Both the position numbers and the translations under genes were made by a program. This document shows, piece after piece, positions 41,865-50,447 of a stretch of DNA of 64,000 nt; the first letter of the stretch is position 1; the number at the start of each line of letters is the position of its first letter. The notes beneath the pieces are model-generated. The model worked only from the letters and a program-made list of their open reading frames with translations. It made no database searches and was not told the DNA's origin. Origin of the DNA: Sphingomonas sp. Leaf412 (GTDB taxonomy: Bacteria; Pseudomonadota; Alphaproteobacteria; Sphingomonadales; Sphingomonadaceae). The DNA lies in assembly GCF_001425405.1 (NCBI RefSeq), contig NZ_LMQP01000001.1, positions 518,619-582,618 on the forward strand. Reading direction: 5' to 3'.

Positions 41865-42941
41865 TCACGCCGCCGCGGTCTCCAGCGCCGGATAGTCGAT
41901 ATATCCTTCCGGCCCGGCGGAATAGAAGGTCCGCGGGTTGGGGGTATTCAGCGCCGCGCCGGTGCGGAAACGCTCGGGCAGGTCGGGGTTGGCGATGAAC
42001 AGCCGGCCCCACGCGATCGCATCCGCGACACCCGAATCGAGGTCCGCCTGCGCCGCCTGCGCGGTATAATCCTGGTTCAGCACCAGCGGCCCGGTGAAGA
42101 CCTTGCGGATCGCGGGGCTGAGCTTGGGCACGTCGCTCGCGCCGAACGTCCCGTCGGGCGCCTGCTCGCGCAATTCCAGGAACGCGATGCCCAGGTCGTT
42201 CAGCGCCTTCGCCGCGGGGACGAACACCGATTCGGGATCGCTGTCGTCCGCCCCTTGCGTCTCGCCGTTGGGCGACAGGCGGATCGAGGTGCGGCCCGCG
42301 CCGACCTCCGCCACCACGCGCTCCATCACCTCGCGCATCAGGCGGATGCGGTTTTCCGGGCTGCCGCCGTAGTCGTCGTCGCGCAGGTTCGTGCCGTCGC
42401 GCAGGAACTGGTCGATGAAATAGCCATTGGCGCCGTGCACCTGCACCCCGTCGAAGCCCGCGGCGATCGCGTTGCGCGACGCCGACGCATAATCGTCCAG
42501 CGTCTGGCGGATGTCGTCCGGCGTCGCGGCCCGCGCCTCGCCGTACGGATTCGCGTCCGGTTTGTGATAGGGCGCCCGCGTCGCCGACGACGACAGCGGT
42601 TGCAGCTTGTTGACGTCGGGGCGCGCCAGGCGGCCCTGATGCCACAATTGCGCGACGATCCGCCCGCCCGCGTCATGCACCGCCGCCGTCACCGGCTTCC
42701 ACGCCTCCACCTGCTCTGCGGTCCACAGGCCCGGCGCGTTGGGCCAGCCCAGGCCCTGCGCGCTGATGCCCGTGGCTTCCGAGATGATGAGGCCCGCGCC
42801 CGCGCGCTGGCGATAATATTCGATCATGATGTCGGTGGGCACGTGCGCATCGGTCGAGCGCGTGCGCGTCAGCGGCGCCATGAAGACGCGGTTGGGCACG
42901 GTGAGATCACCGATGGTGATGGGATCGAACAGGCTGGGCAT
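41865..42941 (-). CDS. Old Yellow Enzyme family NADH:flavin oxidoreductase
   Basis: A 358-residue FMN enzyme of the NemA/xenobiotic-reductase group. PSLFDPITIGDLTVPNRVFMAPLTRTRS is the typical N-terminus. LWHQGR, GFDGVQVHGANGYFIDQFLRDGTN and RIRLMREVMERV mark the barrel. AIAWGRLFIANPDLPERF is the C-terminal FMN phosphate site. These enzymes reduce activated alkenes, nitro compounds or maleimides. The ATG at 42941 is chosen because it starts directly before the conserved core; the frame extends to 42986. Convergent with the EF-hand gene. Confidence 0.9.
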   Translation of the reverse strand: MPSLFDPITIGDLTVPNRVFMAPLTRTRSTDAHVPTDIMIEYYRQRAGAGLIISEATGISAQGLGWPNAPGLWTAEQVEAWKPVTAAVHDAGGRIVAQLWHQGRLARPDVNKLQPLSSSATRAPYHKPDANPYGEARAATPDDIRQTLDDYASASRNAIAAGFDGVQVHGANGYFIDQFLRDGTNLRDDDYGGSPENRIRLMREVMERVVAEVGAGRTSIRLSPNGETQGADDSDPESVFVPAAKALNDLGIAFLELREQAPDGTFGASDVPKLSPAIRKVFTGPLVLNQDYTAQAAQADLDSGVADAIAWGRLFIANPDLPERFRTGAALNTPNPRTFYSAGPEGYIDYPALETAAA

Positions 42942-43004
42942 CGTCGCTCCTGCGAATGACATGTACGAATGTGACGGGGCGAACATAGGGCGCTAACGGG
43001 GCGC

Positions 43005-43943
43005 ATGCACGTCACGGGAACGCCAAGAAAAGCTTCGCCGCCGCCAAGCGCCGCATCGGCGATCGTCGCGCTGGTGGTCGCCAACGTCGCGCTCGCCTTC
43101 GGCCCGCTGTTCGTGCGCCTGTCGGACGTGGGGCCGGTGGCGGCGGCGTTCTGGCGCATGGCGCTGGCGGTGCCGCCGATCGCATTGGGGGCGTGGCTGC
43201 TGGCCGGGCGGCCGCGCGCGCTGCCCGCGCTGCCGCGGCGGTCGTGGTGGCTGCTGGGTGTCGCGGGTATCGCCTTCGCGGGCGATCTGGGCAGCTGGCA
43301 TGTCGGGATCCTGGGCACCACGCTGGCCAACGCCACGCTGTTCGGCAATTGCGCGATCTTCATCTTCCCCCTGTACGGCTTCGTCGTCGCGCGGCGCTGG
43401 CCGTCGCGGCGGCAGGGGATCGCGCTGCTGCTGGCGGGCGCGGGCGCCGCGCTGCTGATGGGGCGGTCGTATCAGGCCGATCCCGCGCATCTGGTCGGCG
43501 ACCTGATGTGCCTGTTCGCGGGCGTGCTCTACGCCGGCTATTTCGTGCTGATGGCGGACCTGCGCCGCGGCATCGCGCCCCTGCCCGCGCTGGCGCTGTC
43601 CTCGGTCGCCTCGCTCGCCCCACTCCTGGCCTTCGCGCTGCTGCTGGGGGAGCGCGTCATGCCCGGCGACTGGACCCCGCTGATCGTGCTGGCCCTCGTC
43701 AGCCAGCTGCTGGGGCAGGGGTGCATGATCTACGCGCTGGGGAAATTGTCGCCGCTGGTCATCGGGCTGGCGCTGCTGATCCAGCCCGTCGTGGCGGCGG
43801 CGACCGGGTGGCTGATGTTCGACGAGCGGCTGGGCGTGCCCGATCTCGCGGGCGTCGCGATGGTCGCGGTCGCGCTGGTGCTGGTGCGTCGCGATCCCGA
43901 TCCTGCTACGGTCGCGGCGCAGGAACCGGAAGAAACGCGATGA
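43005..43943 (+). CDS. EamA/DMT-superfamily transporter
   Basis: A 312-residue protein with about ten hydrophobic helices arranged as two EamA repeats, for example AIVALVVANVALAFGPLFVRL, LGVAGIAFAGDLGSWHVGIL, ALLLAGAGAALLMG and VAMVAVALVLVRR. Substrate unknown; drug/metabolite transporters of this type export amino acids, nucleotide-sugars or drugs. The ATG at 43005 is 63 bases from the divergent oxidoreductase start. Its stop overlaps the COQ9-like gene start (ATGA), so the two are co-translated. Confidence 0.85.
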   Translation: MHVTGTPRKASPPPSAASAIVALVVANVALAFGPLFVRLSDVGPVAAAFWRMALAVPPIALGAWLLAGRPRALPALPRRSWWLLGVAGIAFAGDLGSWHVGILGTTLANATLFGNCAIFIFPLYGFVVARRWPSRRQGIALLLAGAGAALLMGRSYQADPAHLVGDLMCLFAGVLYAGYFVLMADLRRGIAPLPALALSSVASLAPLLAFALLLGERVMPGDWTPLIVLALVSQLLGQGCMIYALGKLSPLVIGLALLIQPVVAAATGWLMFDERLGVPDLAGVAMVAVALVLVRRDPDPATVAAQEPEETR

Positions 43944-44611
43944 CCTCCCCCGATATCGATCCCGCCGACATGACCCTTCCGGAGGTGCGCGCCCATCTGG
44001 CGCCCGCCATCGCGGCCAATGCGGCGTTCGACGGCTGGGGCGACGCGGCGCGCGACATGGCGGCGGACGGCGCGGGCGTGGACCGCGACGTGGCCGCGCT
44101 GGCGTTCGACGGCGGCGCGGTGGCGATGATCGACGCATGGTTCGCCCACGTCGATGCGCACATGGCCCGCGCCTGCCCGCCCGATATGCTGTCCGCGATG
44201 AAGATCCGCGCGCGCATCACCGCGCTGGTGGAGGCGCGACTCGACGCGATGGCGCAGGATCGAGAGGCGCTGCGCCGCGCGCTGGCGGTGCTGGCGCTGC
44301 CGCAGAACCTGCTGCGCGGGGCGAAACTGGGCTGGCGCAGCGCGGATGCGATGTGGCGCGCGGCGGGCGACACCGCGACCGACTACAACCATTATACGAA
44401 GCGCGCGATGCTGCTGGGCGTCTATGCCGCGACGACGACGGTGTTCCTCGACGACGACAGCGAGGGGCAGGCCGACACGCGCGCCTTCCTGTCGCGCCGA
44501 ATCGACGACATCATGCGGATCGAGAAGGCGAAGGCCGGCGCCCTGAAACGCACCCGCCACCGCCCCAGCCTGTCGCGCTTCGTCGGACGCCTGCGCTATC
44601 CGGTGGTGTGA
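43940..44611 (+). CDS. COQ9-family protein
   Basis: A 223-residue protein with the COQ9 pattern: helical throughout, with VRAHLAPAIAANAAFDGWGDAARDMAAD near the start, IRARITALVEARLDAMA and RALAVLALPQNLLRGAKLGWRSADAMWRAAGDTATDYNHYTKR in the middle. That last segment is the lipid-binding region conserved with eukaryotic Coq9, a lipid-binding helper of ubiquinone biosynthesis. ATGA overlap with the transporter gene. Function inferred from family. Confidence 0.85.
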   Translation: MTSPDIDPADMTLPEVRAHLAPAIAANAAFDGWGDAARDMAADGAGVDRDVAALAFDGGAVAMIDAWFAHVDAHMARACPPDMLSAMKIRARITALVEARLDAMAQDREALRRALAVLALPQNLLRGAKLGWRSADAMWRAAGDTATDYNHYTKRAMLLGVYAATTTVFLDDDSEGQADTRAFLSRRIDDIMRIEKAKAGALKRTRHRPSLSRFVGRLRYPVV

Positions 44612-44742
44612 CGGGCCGCTGCGTGCTCCTGCGAACGCAGCAGCCCAGGGTCATGAAAGCGGACGTCGTTCTGCCGGACCTAAGGATTCCCACATTCGCC
44701 GGAAAACCGAAAGAAGCGAACGCGATCCCCCGCCGCCCACAC

Positions 44743-44765
44743 CTAATTGATAATCGCTCGCAATG
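44743..44765. promoter_or_regulatory. Candidate Fur-like operator upstream of feoA
   Basis: The segment AATTGATAATCGCTCGCAATG contains an ATTGATAA arm and a partly complementary CGCAAT end, reminiscent of Fur/Irr-type iron boxes. It is 17 bases upstream of the feoA GTG. An A+T-rich stretch in an otherwise very G+C-rich region adds weight, but the symmetry is incomplete. Confidence 0.3.
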
Positions 44766-44781
44766 GCCGTATGAGGGCGTC

Positions 44782-45060
44782 GTGACCCCTCCGCTCCACC
44801 TCAACACCCTGCCCCGCAACCAGCGCGCGACCGTCGCGGATATCGACTGGTCGCGGCTCGCCGCGCCGGAGGCCCGGCGGCTGCGCGAGCTGGGCTTCGA
44901 TCAGGGCGTGGGGGTGGAGGTGCTGCACCGCGCGCGGCTGGGCGGCGGGCCGATCGCGTGCCGGATCGGGCGGATGACCGTGGCGCTGCGCCGCGCGGTC
45001 GCGGGCGCGATCACCGTCCTGCCCGATCCCCTGTTTCCCGACGTGGCGCCCGCCGAATAA
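44782..45060 (+). CDS. feoA: Ferrous iron transport protein FeoA
   Basis: A 92-residue FeoA. It has the SH3-like pattern LNTLPRNQRATVADIDWSRL, ARRLRELGFDQGVGVEVLHRA and a glycine-containing GGGPIACRIGRMTVALRR. FeoA is a small cytoplasmic partner of FeoB. The GTG at 44782 gives the usual length; longer in-frame starts exist upstream (for example ATG 44653) but would add about 43 unusual residues. The stop shares a base with the feoB ATG (TAATG). Confidence 0.82.
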   Translation: MTPPLHLNTLPRNQRATVADIDWSRLAAPEARRLRELGFDQGVGVEVLHRARLGGGPIACRIGRMTVALRRAVAGAITVLPDPLFPDVAPAE

Positions 45061-46913
45061 TGGAACTGCCCCCGCTGGTGGCGATGGTCGGCAATCCCAA
45101 CGCCGGCAAGAGTGCGCTGTTCAACGCGCTGACCGGCGCGCGGCAGAAGGTGGGCAATTATCCCGGCGTGACGGTGGAGCGCCATTCGGGCCGCCTCGCG
45201 CTCGACGACGGCCGCCCGGTCGAGCTGGTCGACCTCCCCGGCGCCTACAGCCTCGACCCCTCCAGCCCCGACGAGCGCGTGACCCGCGACGTCCTGCTGG
45301 GCGCGCAGGCGGGGGAGCGGCGGCCCGACGCGCTGGTGGTGGTGATCGACGCGTCGAACCTCGACAATCACCTGCGCTTCGCGTTGCAGCTGATCGCGCT
45401 TGGCCTGCCGGTCGTCGTCGCGCTGAACATGGTCGACCTGGCGGAGCGCGACGGGCTGGTGCTCGACGCGGCCGTGCTGGAACGCGAACTGGGCGTGCCC
45501 GTCGTCCCCACCGTCGCGGTGCGCCGCCGCGGGCTGGAGGATCTGCGCGACCGGCTGACGCGCACCGTCACGGGCGGCCCGGCGACCCCGCACGGCCGGA
45601 CCGACGATTGGGCGGACGAGGATCTGACGACGCTCCAGCGCCGCGCGCGGCGGCTGGCCGCGGCGGCGACGGTCAGCGAGACGCCGACGCGCCGCTGGAA
45701 CCACGCGCTCGACACCGTCGCGCTGCATCCGCTGTTCGGCCCGGTCCTGCTGGTCGCTTTGCTGTTCGTGATGTTCCAGGCGGTGTTCACCTGGTCCGAA
45801 ACCCCGATCGGCTGGATAGAGGCGGGGATCGCCGCGCTGGACGACGGCATCCGCGCCGCCATGCCCGCGTCGATCCTGCGCTCCGCGATCACCGACGGCG
45901 TCATCGCGGGCGTCGGCGCGGTGGTGGTGTTCCTGCCGCAGATCCTGATCCTATTCCTCTTCATCCTGGTGCTGGAGGCGTCGGGCTACATGGTCCGCGC
46001 CGCCTTCCTGATGGACCGGATGATGGCGGGCGTCGGCCTGTCGGGCCGCGCGTTCATCCCCCTGCTGTCCAGCTTCGCCTGCGCGGTGCCCGGCATCATG
46101 GCGACGCGCACGATCGACGATGAAAAGGACCGGCTGACCACGATCCTGATCGCGCCGTTGATGACCTGCTCCGCGCGGCTGCCCGTCTACACGATCATCA
46201 TCGGCGCCTTCATCCCGGCGCGGCAGGTGCTGCCCGGCGTGGGATTGCAGGGCCTCGTCCTGCTGGTCCTGTACCTGCTCGGCATCGTCGGCGCGTTCGT
46301 CGCCGCGCTGGTGCTGCGCCGGACGGTGACGAAGGGCGAATCGTCGGGCTTCATGCTGGAGATGCCGAAATACCAGATGCCGCGGTTGCAGGACGTCGCC
46401 ATCGGCCTGTGGAGCCGCGCCGCGATCTTCCTGAAGCGCGCGGGCACGATCATCGCGCTGACCACCATCGTGCTGTGGGCACTGCTCAGCTTCCCGCAGG
46501 CGCCCGCGGGCAAGAGCCAGGTCGACCATTCGATCGCGGGGCGGATCGCGGGCGGGATCGAGGTCGTCGTCGCGCCGATCGGCTTCAACCGCGACATCGC
46601 GCTGGCGCTGATCCCCGCGATGGCGGCGCGCGAGGTGGCGGTGGCGGCGATCGGCACGGTCTACGCCGTCGACGATCCGGAAAAGGGCGAGGGCACGATC
46701 GTGGAGAACCTGCGCGCCCGCTGGTCGCTGCCCACCGCGCTGGCGTTCCTGATGTGGTTCGTGTTCGCGCCGCAATGCATCAGCACGATCGCGGTGACGC
46801 GGCGCGAAACCAACGGCTGGCGCTGGCCGCTGTTCATGCTCGGCTACCTTTTCGCCGCGGCCTATGTCATGGCTGGGCTGACATACTGGCTGGCGGTGTT
46901 CGCCGGTCTTTAA
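45060..46913 (+). CDS. feoB: Ferrous iron transporter FeoB
   Basis: A 617-residue FeoB. The N-terminal G domain has MVGNPNAGKSALFNALTG (Walker A), the G2/G3 region VDLPGAYSLDP, and VVVALNMVDLAE (G4). It is followed by a membrane core with many helices including GVGAVVVFLPQILILFLFILVLEASGYMVRAAFLMDR and two Gate-type domains with FACAVPGIMATRTI and CSARLPVYTIIIGAF. It imports Fe2+ across the inner membrane. Coupled to feoA; no feoC is seen. Somewhat shorter than the E. coli protein because its C-terminus lacks extra helices. Confidence 0.95.
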   Translation: MELPPLVAMVGNPNAGKSALFNALTGARQKVGNYPGVTVERHSGRLALDDGRPVELVDLPGAYSLDPSSPDERVTRDVLLGAQAGERRPDALVVVIDASNLDNHLRFALQLIALGLPVVVALNMVDLAERDGLVLDAAVLERELGVPVVPTVAVRRRGLEDLRDRLTRTVTGGPATPHGRTDDWADEDLTTLQRRARRLAAAATVSETPTRRWNHALDTVALHPLFGPVLLVALLFVMFQAVFTWSETPIGWIEAGIAALDDGIRAAMPASILRSAITDGVIAGVGAVVVFLPQILILFLFILVLEASGYMVRAAFLMDRMMAGVGLSGRAFIPLLSSFACAVPGIMATRTIDDEKDRLTTILIAPLMTCSARLPVYTIIIGAFIPARQVLPGVGLQGLVLLVLYLLGIVGAFVAALVLRRTVTKGESSGFMLEMPKYQMPRLQDVAIGLWSRAAIFLKRAGTIIALTTIVLWALLSFPQAPAGKSQVDHSIAGRIAGGIEVVVAPIGFNRDIALALIPAMAAREVAVAAIGTVYAVDDPEKGEGTIVENLRARWSLPTALAFLMWFVFAPQCISTIAVTRRETNGWRWPLFMLGYLFAAAYVMAGLTYWLAVFAGL

Positions 46914-46922
46914 GAGGGTCCC

Positions 46923-47465
46923 ATGGCAGGCAGCGTCAACAAGGTCATTCTCGTCGGCAACCTGGGGCGCGACCCCGAAAGCCGCAGCTTCCAGAACGGC
47001 GGCAAGGTGGTGAACCTGCGCATCGCCACGTCCGAATCGTGGAAGGACAAGAACACCGGCGAGCGCAAGGAGAAGACCGAATGGCATTCGGTCGCGATCT
47101 TCAACGAAGGGCTCGCCAACGTCGCCGAACGCTACCTGCGCAAGGGCAGCAAGGTGTACGTCGAGGGTAGCCTCCAGACCCGCAAGTGGCAGGACCAGCA
47201 GGGCAACGACAAATATTCGACCGAGGTCGTGTTGCAGGGCTTCGGCGGCGTCCTGACGATGCTGGACGGCGCGCCGGGTAGCGGCGGCGCGGGCGGCGGC
47301 GGCGGTGGAGCGCCGCGCGACGAATGGGGCGGCGACCAGGACTTCGGCGGCGGCGGCGGCGGATCGCGCGGCGGCGGGCGCGGCCCGTCGGGCGGCGGCG
47401 CGGCGCGTGGCGGCGGCGGCGGCGGTGGCTATGCGGACGACCTCGACGACGACGTGCCGTTCTAG
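46923..47465 (+). CDS. ssb: Single-stranded DNA-binding protein
   Basis: A 180-residue SSB. The OB-fold runs [19 protein letters not shown], then [29 protein letters not shown], to [22 protein letters not shown] near residue 100. A long Gly-rich disordered linker follows, ending in the acidic tip DDLDDDVPF, the conserved SSB interaction peptide. It binds ssDNA in replication and repair as a tetramer. It follows feoB by only 9 nt, but the functional link is unclear. Confidence 0.95.
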   Translation: MAGSVNKVILVGNLGRDPESRSFQNGGKVVNLRIATSESWKDKNTGERKEKTEWHSVAIFNEGLANVAERYLRKGSKVYVEGSLQTRKWQDQQGNDKYSTEVVLQGFGGVLTMLDGAPGSGGAGGGGGGAPRDEWGGDQDFGGGGGGSRGGGRGPSGGGAARGGGGGGGYADDLDDDVPF

Positions 47466-47468
47466 GAC

Positions 47469-49010
47469 GTGAACGCCGCGGCTCCCGTCATGACCCCGAC
47501 CACCGTCGACGAGGCTCGCCGCCGCGCGGCGATCGACGCGCTCGACTTGGGCACGTTGCGCGGGTCGGACGCGCTGAATCACATCGTCGATTTCGCGGCG
47601 CGGCTGTGCGACGTGCCGATCGCGCTGGTCAGCGTGGTGGAGGAGGATTGCCAGTCCTTCCTGGCCCGCACCGGGCTGGAGGATGAGACCACCCCGAGAG
47701 AGCAGTCGTTCTGCGCCCACGCCATGCTGGGCGACCGCGCGATGCTGGTGCCCGACGCGACCGCCGACCCGCGCTTCGCGACCAACCCGCTGGTCACCGA
47801 ACGCGGCATCCGCTTCTACGCCGGCTTCCCCTTGGTCACCGACGACGGCATCCCCATCGGCGCGCTGTGCGTGATCGACACCAGCCCGCGCGACGGCCTG
47901 ACCGCGCTCCAGCGCGACGGGCTGGCCGTGCTGGCCGAGAACGTCATGGCCCGCCTGCGCGATTCGCGCGACCGCAGCGCGCATCGTGCCGCGGAACGCC
48001 ACGCCCGCCGCGTCGCGATCGACAGCGAGCAGCGATTCCGCGTGCTGGCCGATACGATGCCGCAGATGGTGTGGTCGACGCTCCCCGACGGCTACCACGA
48101 TTATTACAACGCGCGCTGGTACGAATTCACCGGCGCCCCCGCGGGCACCACCGATGGCGAGGGGTGGAACGACATGTTCCACGCCGACGACCAGGACCGC
48201 GCCTGGGCCCTGTGGCGCCGCAGCCTGGAAAGCGGCGATCCGTACGAGATCGAATATCGCCTGCGCCACCATGACGGCACCTATCGCTGGGTGCTGGGCC
48301 GCGCCTTGCCGATGCGCGACCGCGACGGGCGCATCACGCGCTGGTTCGGCACCTGCACCGACATCCACGAACAGCGGCTGGCGATGGAGGAGCGCGAGAT
48401 CATCAGCCAGGAATTGTCGCACCGGATCAAGAACATCTTTTCCGTCGTCGCGGGGCTGATCCAGTTCGCGGCGCGCGCCAATCCCGCGATCGCGACGGTC
48501 GCGACCGACCTCAGGCAGCGGATCACCGCGCTCGGCCGCGCGCACGACTTCGTCCGCCCGCACAGCCCCAATTCGCGCCCGCATGCGCAACAGGACAGCC
48601 TGCACGGCCTGCTGGTCGAACTGTTCGCGCCGTATCAGGCGGTGCCGGGGGAGCGCATCTCGATCACCGGCCCCGACGTCGCCATCGACGATCGCGCGGC
48701 GACGCCGCTGGCGCTGCTGTTCCACGAACTCGCCACGAACGCGAGCAAGTACGGCGCGCTGTCGACGCAGGCGGGCCATGTCGACATCGCGGTCGCGGTC
48801 GTGGACCGGGACGTGGCGATCCGCTGGACCGAACGCGGCGGCCCGCCGGTGTCCGCGCCCGTCGGCGAGGGCGGGTTCGGGTCGAAGCTGGTGGAATTGA
48901 GCGCGGTGCGCCAGCTCGGCGGGCGGCTCGACCGCGCGTGGCACGAAGGCGGGCTGGAACTGACCTGCACCGCACCATTGGCGGCGTTCAGTCGGTCGCC
49001 GGCATCCTGA
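47469..49010 (+). CDS. GAF-PAS sensor histidine kinase, HWE type
   Basis: A 513-residue soluble protein. A GAF domain (about residues 25-170) and a PAS domain (about 185-305, with RWFGTCTDIHEQR) are followed by an HWE-type kinase. Its H-box is SQELSHRIKNIFSVVAGLIQFAAR with the phosphorylated His near residue 318, and the N box is HELATNASKYGAL, then IRWTERGGPPV and GFGSKLVELSAV. It has no membrane helices, so it senses a cytoplasmic cue. GTG at 47469 is used; the ATG at 47490 is an alternative. It is convergent with the response-regulator gene and overlaps it by 23 nt. Confidence 0.85.
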   Translation: MNAAAPVMTPTTVDEARRRAAIDALDLGTLRGSDALNHIVDFAARLCDVPIALVSVVEEDCQSFLARTGLEDETTPREQSFCAHAMLGDRAMLVPDATADPRFATNPLVTERGIRFYAGFPLVTDDGIPIGALCVIDTSPRDGLTALQRDGLAVLAENVMARLRDSRDRSAHRAAERHARRVAIDSEQRFRVLADTMPQMVWSTLPDGYHDYYNARWYEFTGAPAGTTDGEGWNDMFHADDQDRAWALWRRSLESGDPYEIEYRLRHHDGTYRWVLGRALPMRDRDGRITRWFGTCTDIHEQRLAMEEREIISQELSHRIKNIFSVVAGLIQFAARANPAIATVATDLRQRITALGRAHDFVRPHSPNSRPHAQQDSLHGLLVELFAPYQAVPGERISITGPDVAIDDRAATPLALLFHELATNASKYGALSTQAGHVDIAVAVVDRDVAIRWTERGGPPVSAPVGEGGFGSKLVELSAVRQLGGRLDRAWHEGGLELTCTAPLAAFSRSPAS

Positions 49011-49377
49011 CGAAATCGGCGTTGTTGCCGTCATGGTCGGTCGCGACCGCCGCCGCGGCCAGGATCGCGGCCTCGCTGAACGGCTTGCGGATATAGCCTA
49101 GCGCGTCGCGGACATGCCCGATCTGCCCCGGATTGGCGGTGACGAACACTACCTTCACGCCATAGTCGCGCGCCATCCGCTGCGCGATGTCCGGCCCGGT
49201 GGGGCCGTCGCGCAGGTTCACGTCGACGAAGGCGAAGGAGCAATTGGGTGCCGCCTGCAACGCGGCCTGGCTGTCCGCCGCGATGCCCACGACCTCATAG
49301 CCCGCATCCAGGAGGATCCGTTCCAGGTCCAGAGCGACGAAGATCTCGTCCTCCACGATGAGCGCGGTCTTGGCCAT
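48988..49377 (-). CDS. Single-domain response regulator
   Basis: A 129-residue receiver protein. It has the acidic pocket (VEDE at residues 8-11), phosphorylatable Asp near residue 52 (FVDVNL), the conserved Thr/Ala region VFVTANPGQI and Lys in IRKPFSEA. No output domain is present, so it would signal through protein contacts or a phosphorelay. It is opposite and overlapping (23 nt) the HWE kinase gene, suggesting they form a pair. Similar single-domain regulators serve HWE kinases in the general stress response of alphaproteobacteria. Confidence 0.85.
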   Translation of the reverse strand: MAKTALIVEDEIFVALDLERILLDAGYEVVGIAADSQAALQAAPNCSFAFVDVNLRDGPTGPDIAQRMARDYGVKVVFVTANPGQIGHVRDALGYIRKPFSEAAILAAAAVATDHDGNNADFVRMPATD

Positions 49378-49410
49378 TGTTCATTCCGGGTTGGACCGAC
49401 CTAACCGGGA

Positions 49411-50013
49411 TCAGCCGCCTTTGTTCCGGGACAGCAGGAACACCGCATGCTCCGCCAGCAGGTTCGCGGCGCCCCCGCCGGTCTGCCGGTCGCCGCGCAG
49501 GAACCACGCGCCCTCCACGGTGATGCCGCATTGCAACACATGCGCGCGAAAATCGTCGATCGTCACGTGGTGGATGTTGGGCGTGTCGTACCAGCGTTCG
49601 GGCAGCAGCCGCGTCACCGGCATCCGCCCGCCCCACAACAGCGACAATCGCACGCGCCAGTGCGCGAAATTGGGGAAGCTGACGAACGCCTGCCGCCCGA
49701 TCCGCAGCAATTCGTCCAGCACGACGTGCGGCGCGCGCGCGGTCTGCAACGTCTGGCTCAGGATGGCGTAATCGAAGCTGCCGTCCGGATAGGCGGACAG
49801 GTCGACGTCGGCGTCCCCCTGCACGACGCTCAGGCCCCGTGCCATCGCGGCGGCGACATTGCCCGCGTCGATCTCCAGCCCGCGCGCGTCGACGTGGCGA
49901 TGCGCCTGCAACGCCGCCATCAGGTCGCCCGTCCCGCATCCGACGTCCAGGACGCGCGAATGCGCCACCACATGACGGGCGATGATCGCCAGATCGGGGC
50001 GCAGGGCGGTCAT
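49411..50013 (-). CDS. metW: Methionine biosynthesis protein MetW
   Basis: A 200-residue MetW-like SAM-methyltransferase-fold protein. HSRVLDVGCGTGDLMAALQAHRHVDARGLEID is the SAM motif. SQTLQTARAPHVVLDELLRIGRQAFVSFPNFAHW and GGRMPVTRLLPERWYDTPNIHHVTIDDF are strong MetW signatures. MetW is needed with MetX for homoserine acylation in many proteobacteria. The ATG at 50013 overlaps the stop of a GNAT gene that separates it from metX. Together they form one minus-strand operon. Confidence 0.92.
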   Translation of the reverse strand: MTALRPDLAIIARHVVAHSRVLDVGCGTGDLMAALQAHRHVDARGLEIDAGNVAAAMARGLSVVQGDADVDLSAYPDGSFDYAILSQTLQTARAPHVVLDELLRIGRQAFVSFPNFAHWRVRLSLLWGGRMPVTRLLPERWYDTPNIHHVTIDDFRAHVLQCGITVEGAWFLRGDRQTGGGAANLLAEHAVFLLSRNKGG

Positions 50014-50447
50014 GGCGCCGCCCGCAGCATCGCCGCGGCCTCCGGCGACAGGCGTTCCATGTAGCGATCGGGACGCATCAGCGCGTGAAACCCCAATGCC
50101 TCGTACACCCCATGGGCGTCGGCGGTGACGAGGCCGATGCGCCGGATGCCGGCCAGCCGCGGGTGATCGACGAACCAGCCGACCATCCGGCGACCCAGCC
50201 CACGTCCGCGCGCCGCTTCGTCCACCCATACGTCCGCGATCCACGCGAATGTGGCGTGGTCGGTGATCGCACGCGCGAAACCCACCTGTCCCGCGCCGTC
50301 ATATGCGCCGAGGCAGTGCGATCCCGTGATGGCGCGTTCGACGGTGTCGCGCGCGATACCCGGCGACCAGTAACTCGACGCCAGCCAGCCGTGGACGCGC
50401 GCGACGTCCAGCCGCGCGGGATCCTCGGACAGGTCGATGCCGGTCAT
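50010..50447 (-). CDS. GNAT-family N-acetyltransferase
   Basis: A 145-residue GNAT protein. The acetyl-CoA motif [22 protein letters not shown] (R/Q-x-x-G-x-G/A) is clear, preceded by [21 protein letters not shown]. The C-terminal [14 protein letters not shown] is the usual last strand. It sits between metX and metW with 4-nt overlaps on both sides, an insertion in a pair that is often adjacent. Acceptor unknown; it may act on a small molecule. Start ATG at 50447. Confidence 0.85.
   Translation of the reverse strand: MTGIDLSEDPARLDVARVHGWLASSYWSPGIARDTVERAITGSHCLGAYDGAGQVGFARAITDHATFAWIADVWVDEAARGRGLGRRMVGWFVDHPRLAGIRRIGLVTADAHGVYEALGFHALMRPDRYMERLSPEAAAMLRAAP

Noticed and set aside
45951..49034. 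A giant minus-strand gene opposite feoB, ssb and the kinase gene
   Set aside because: This long open frame has biased Arg/His/Asp composition typical of the antisense frame of G+C-rich genes and no domain.
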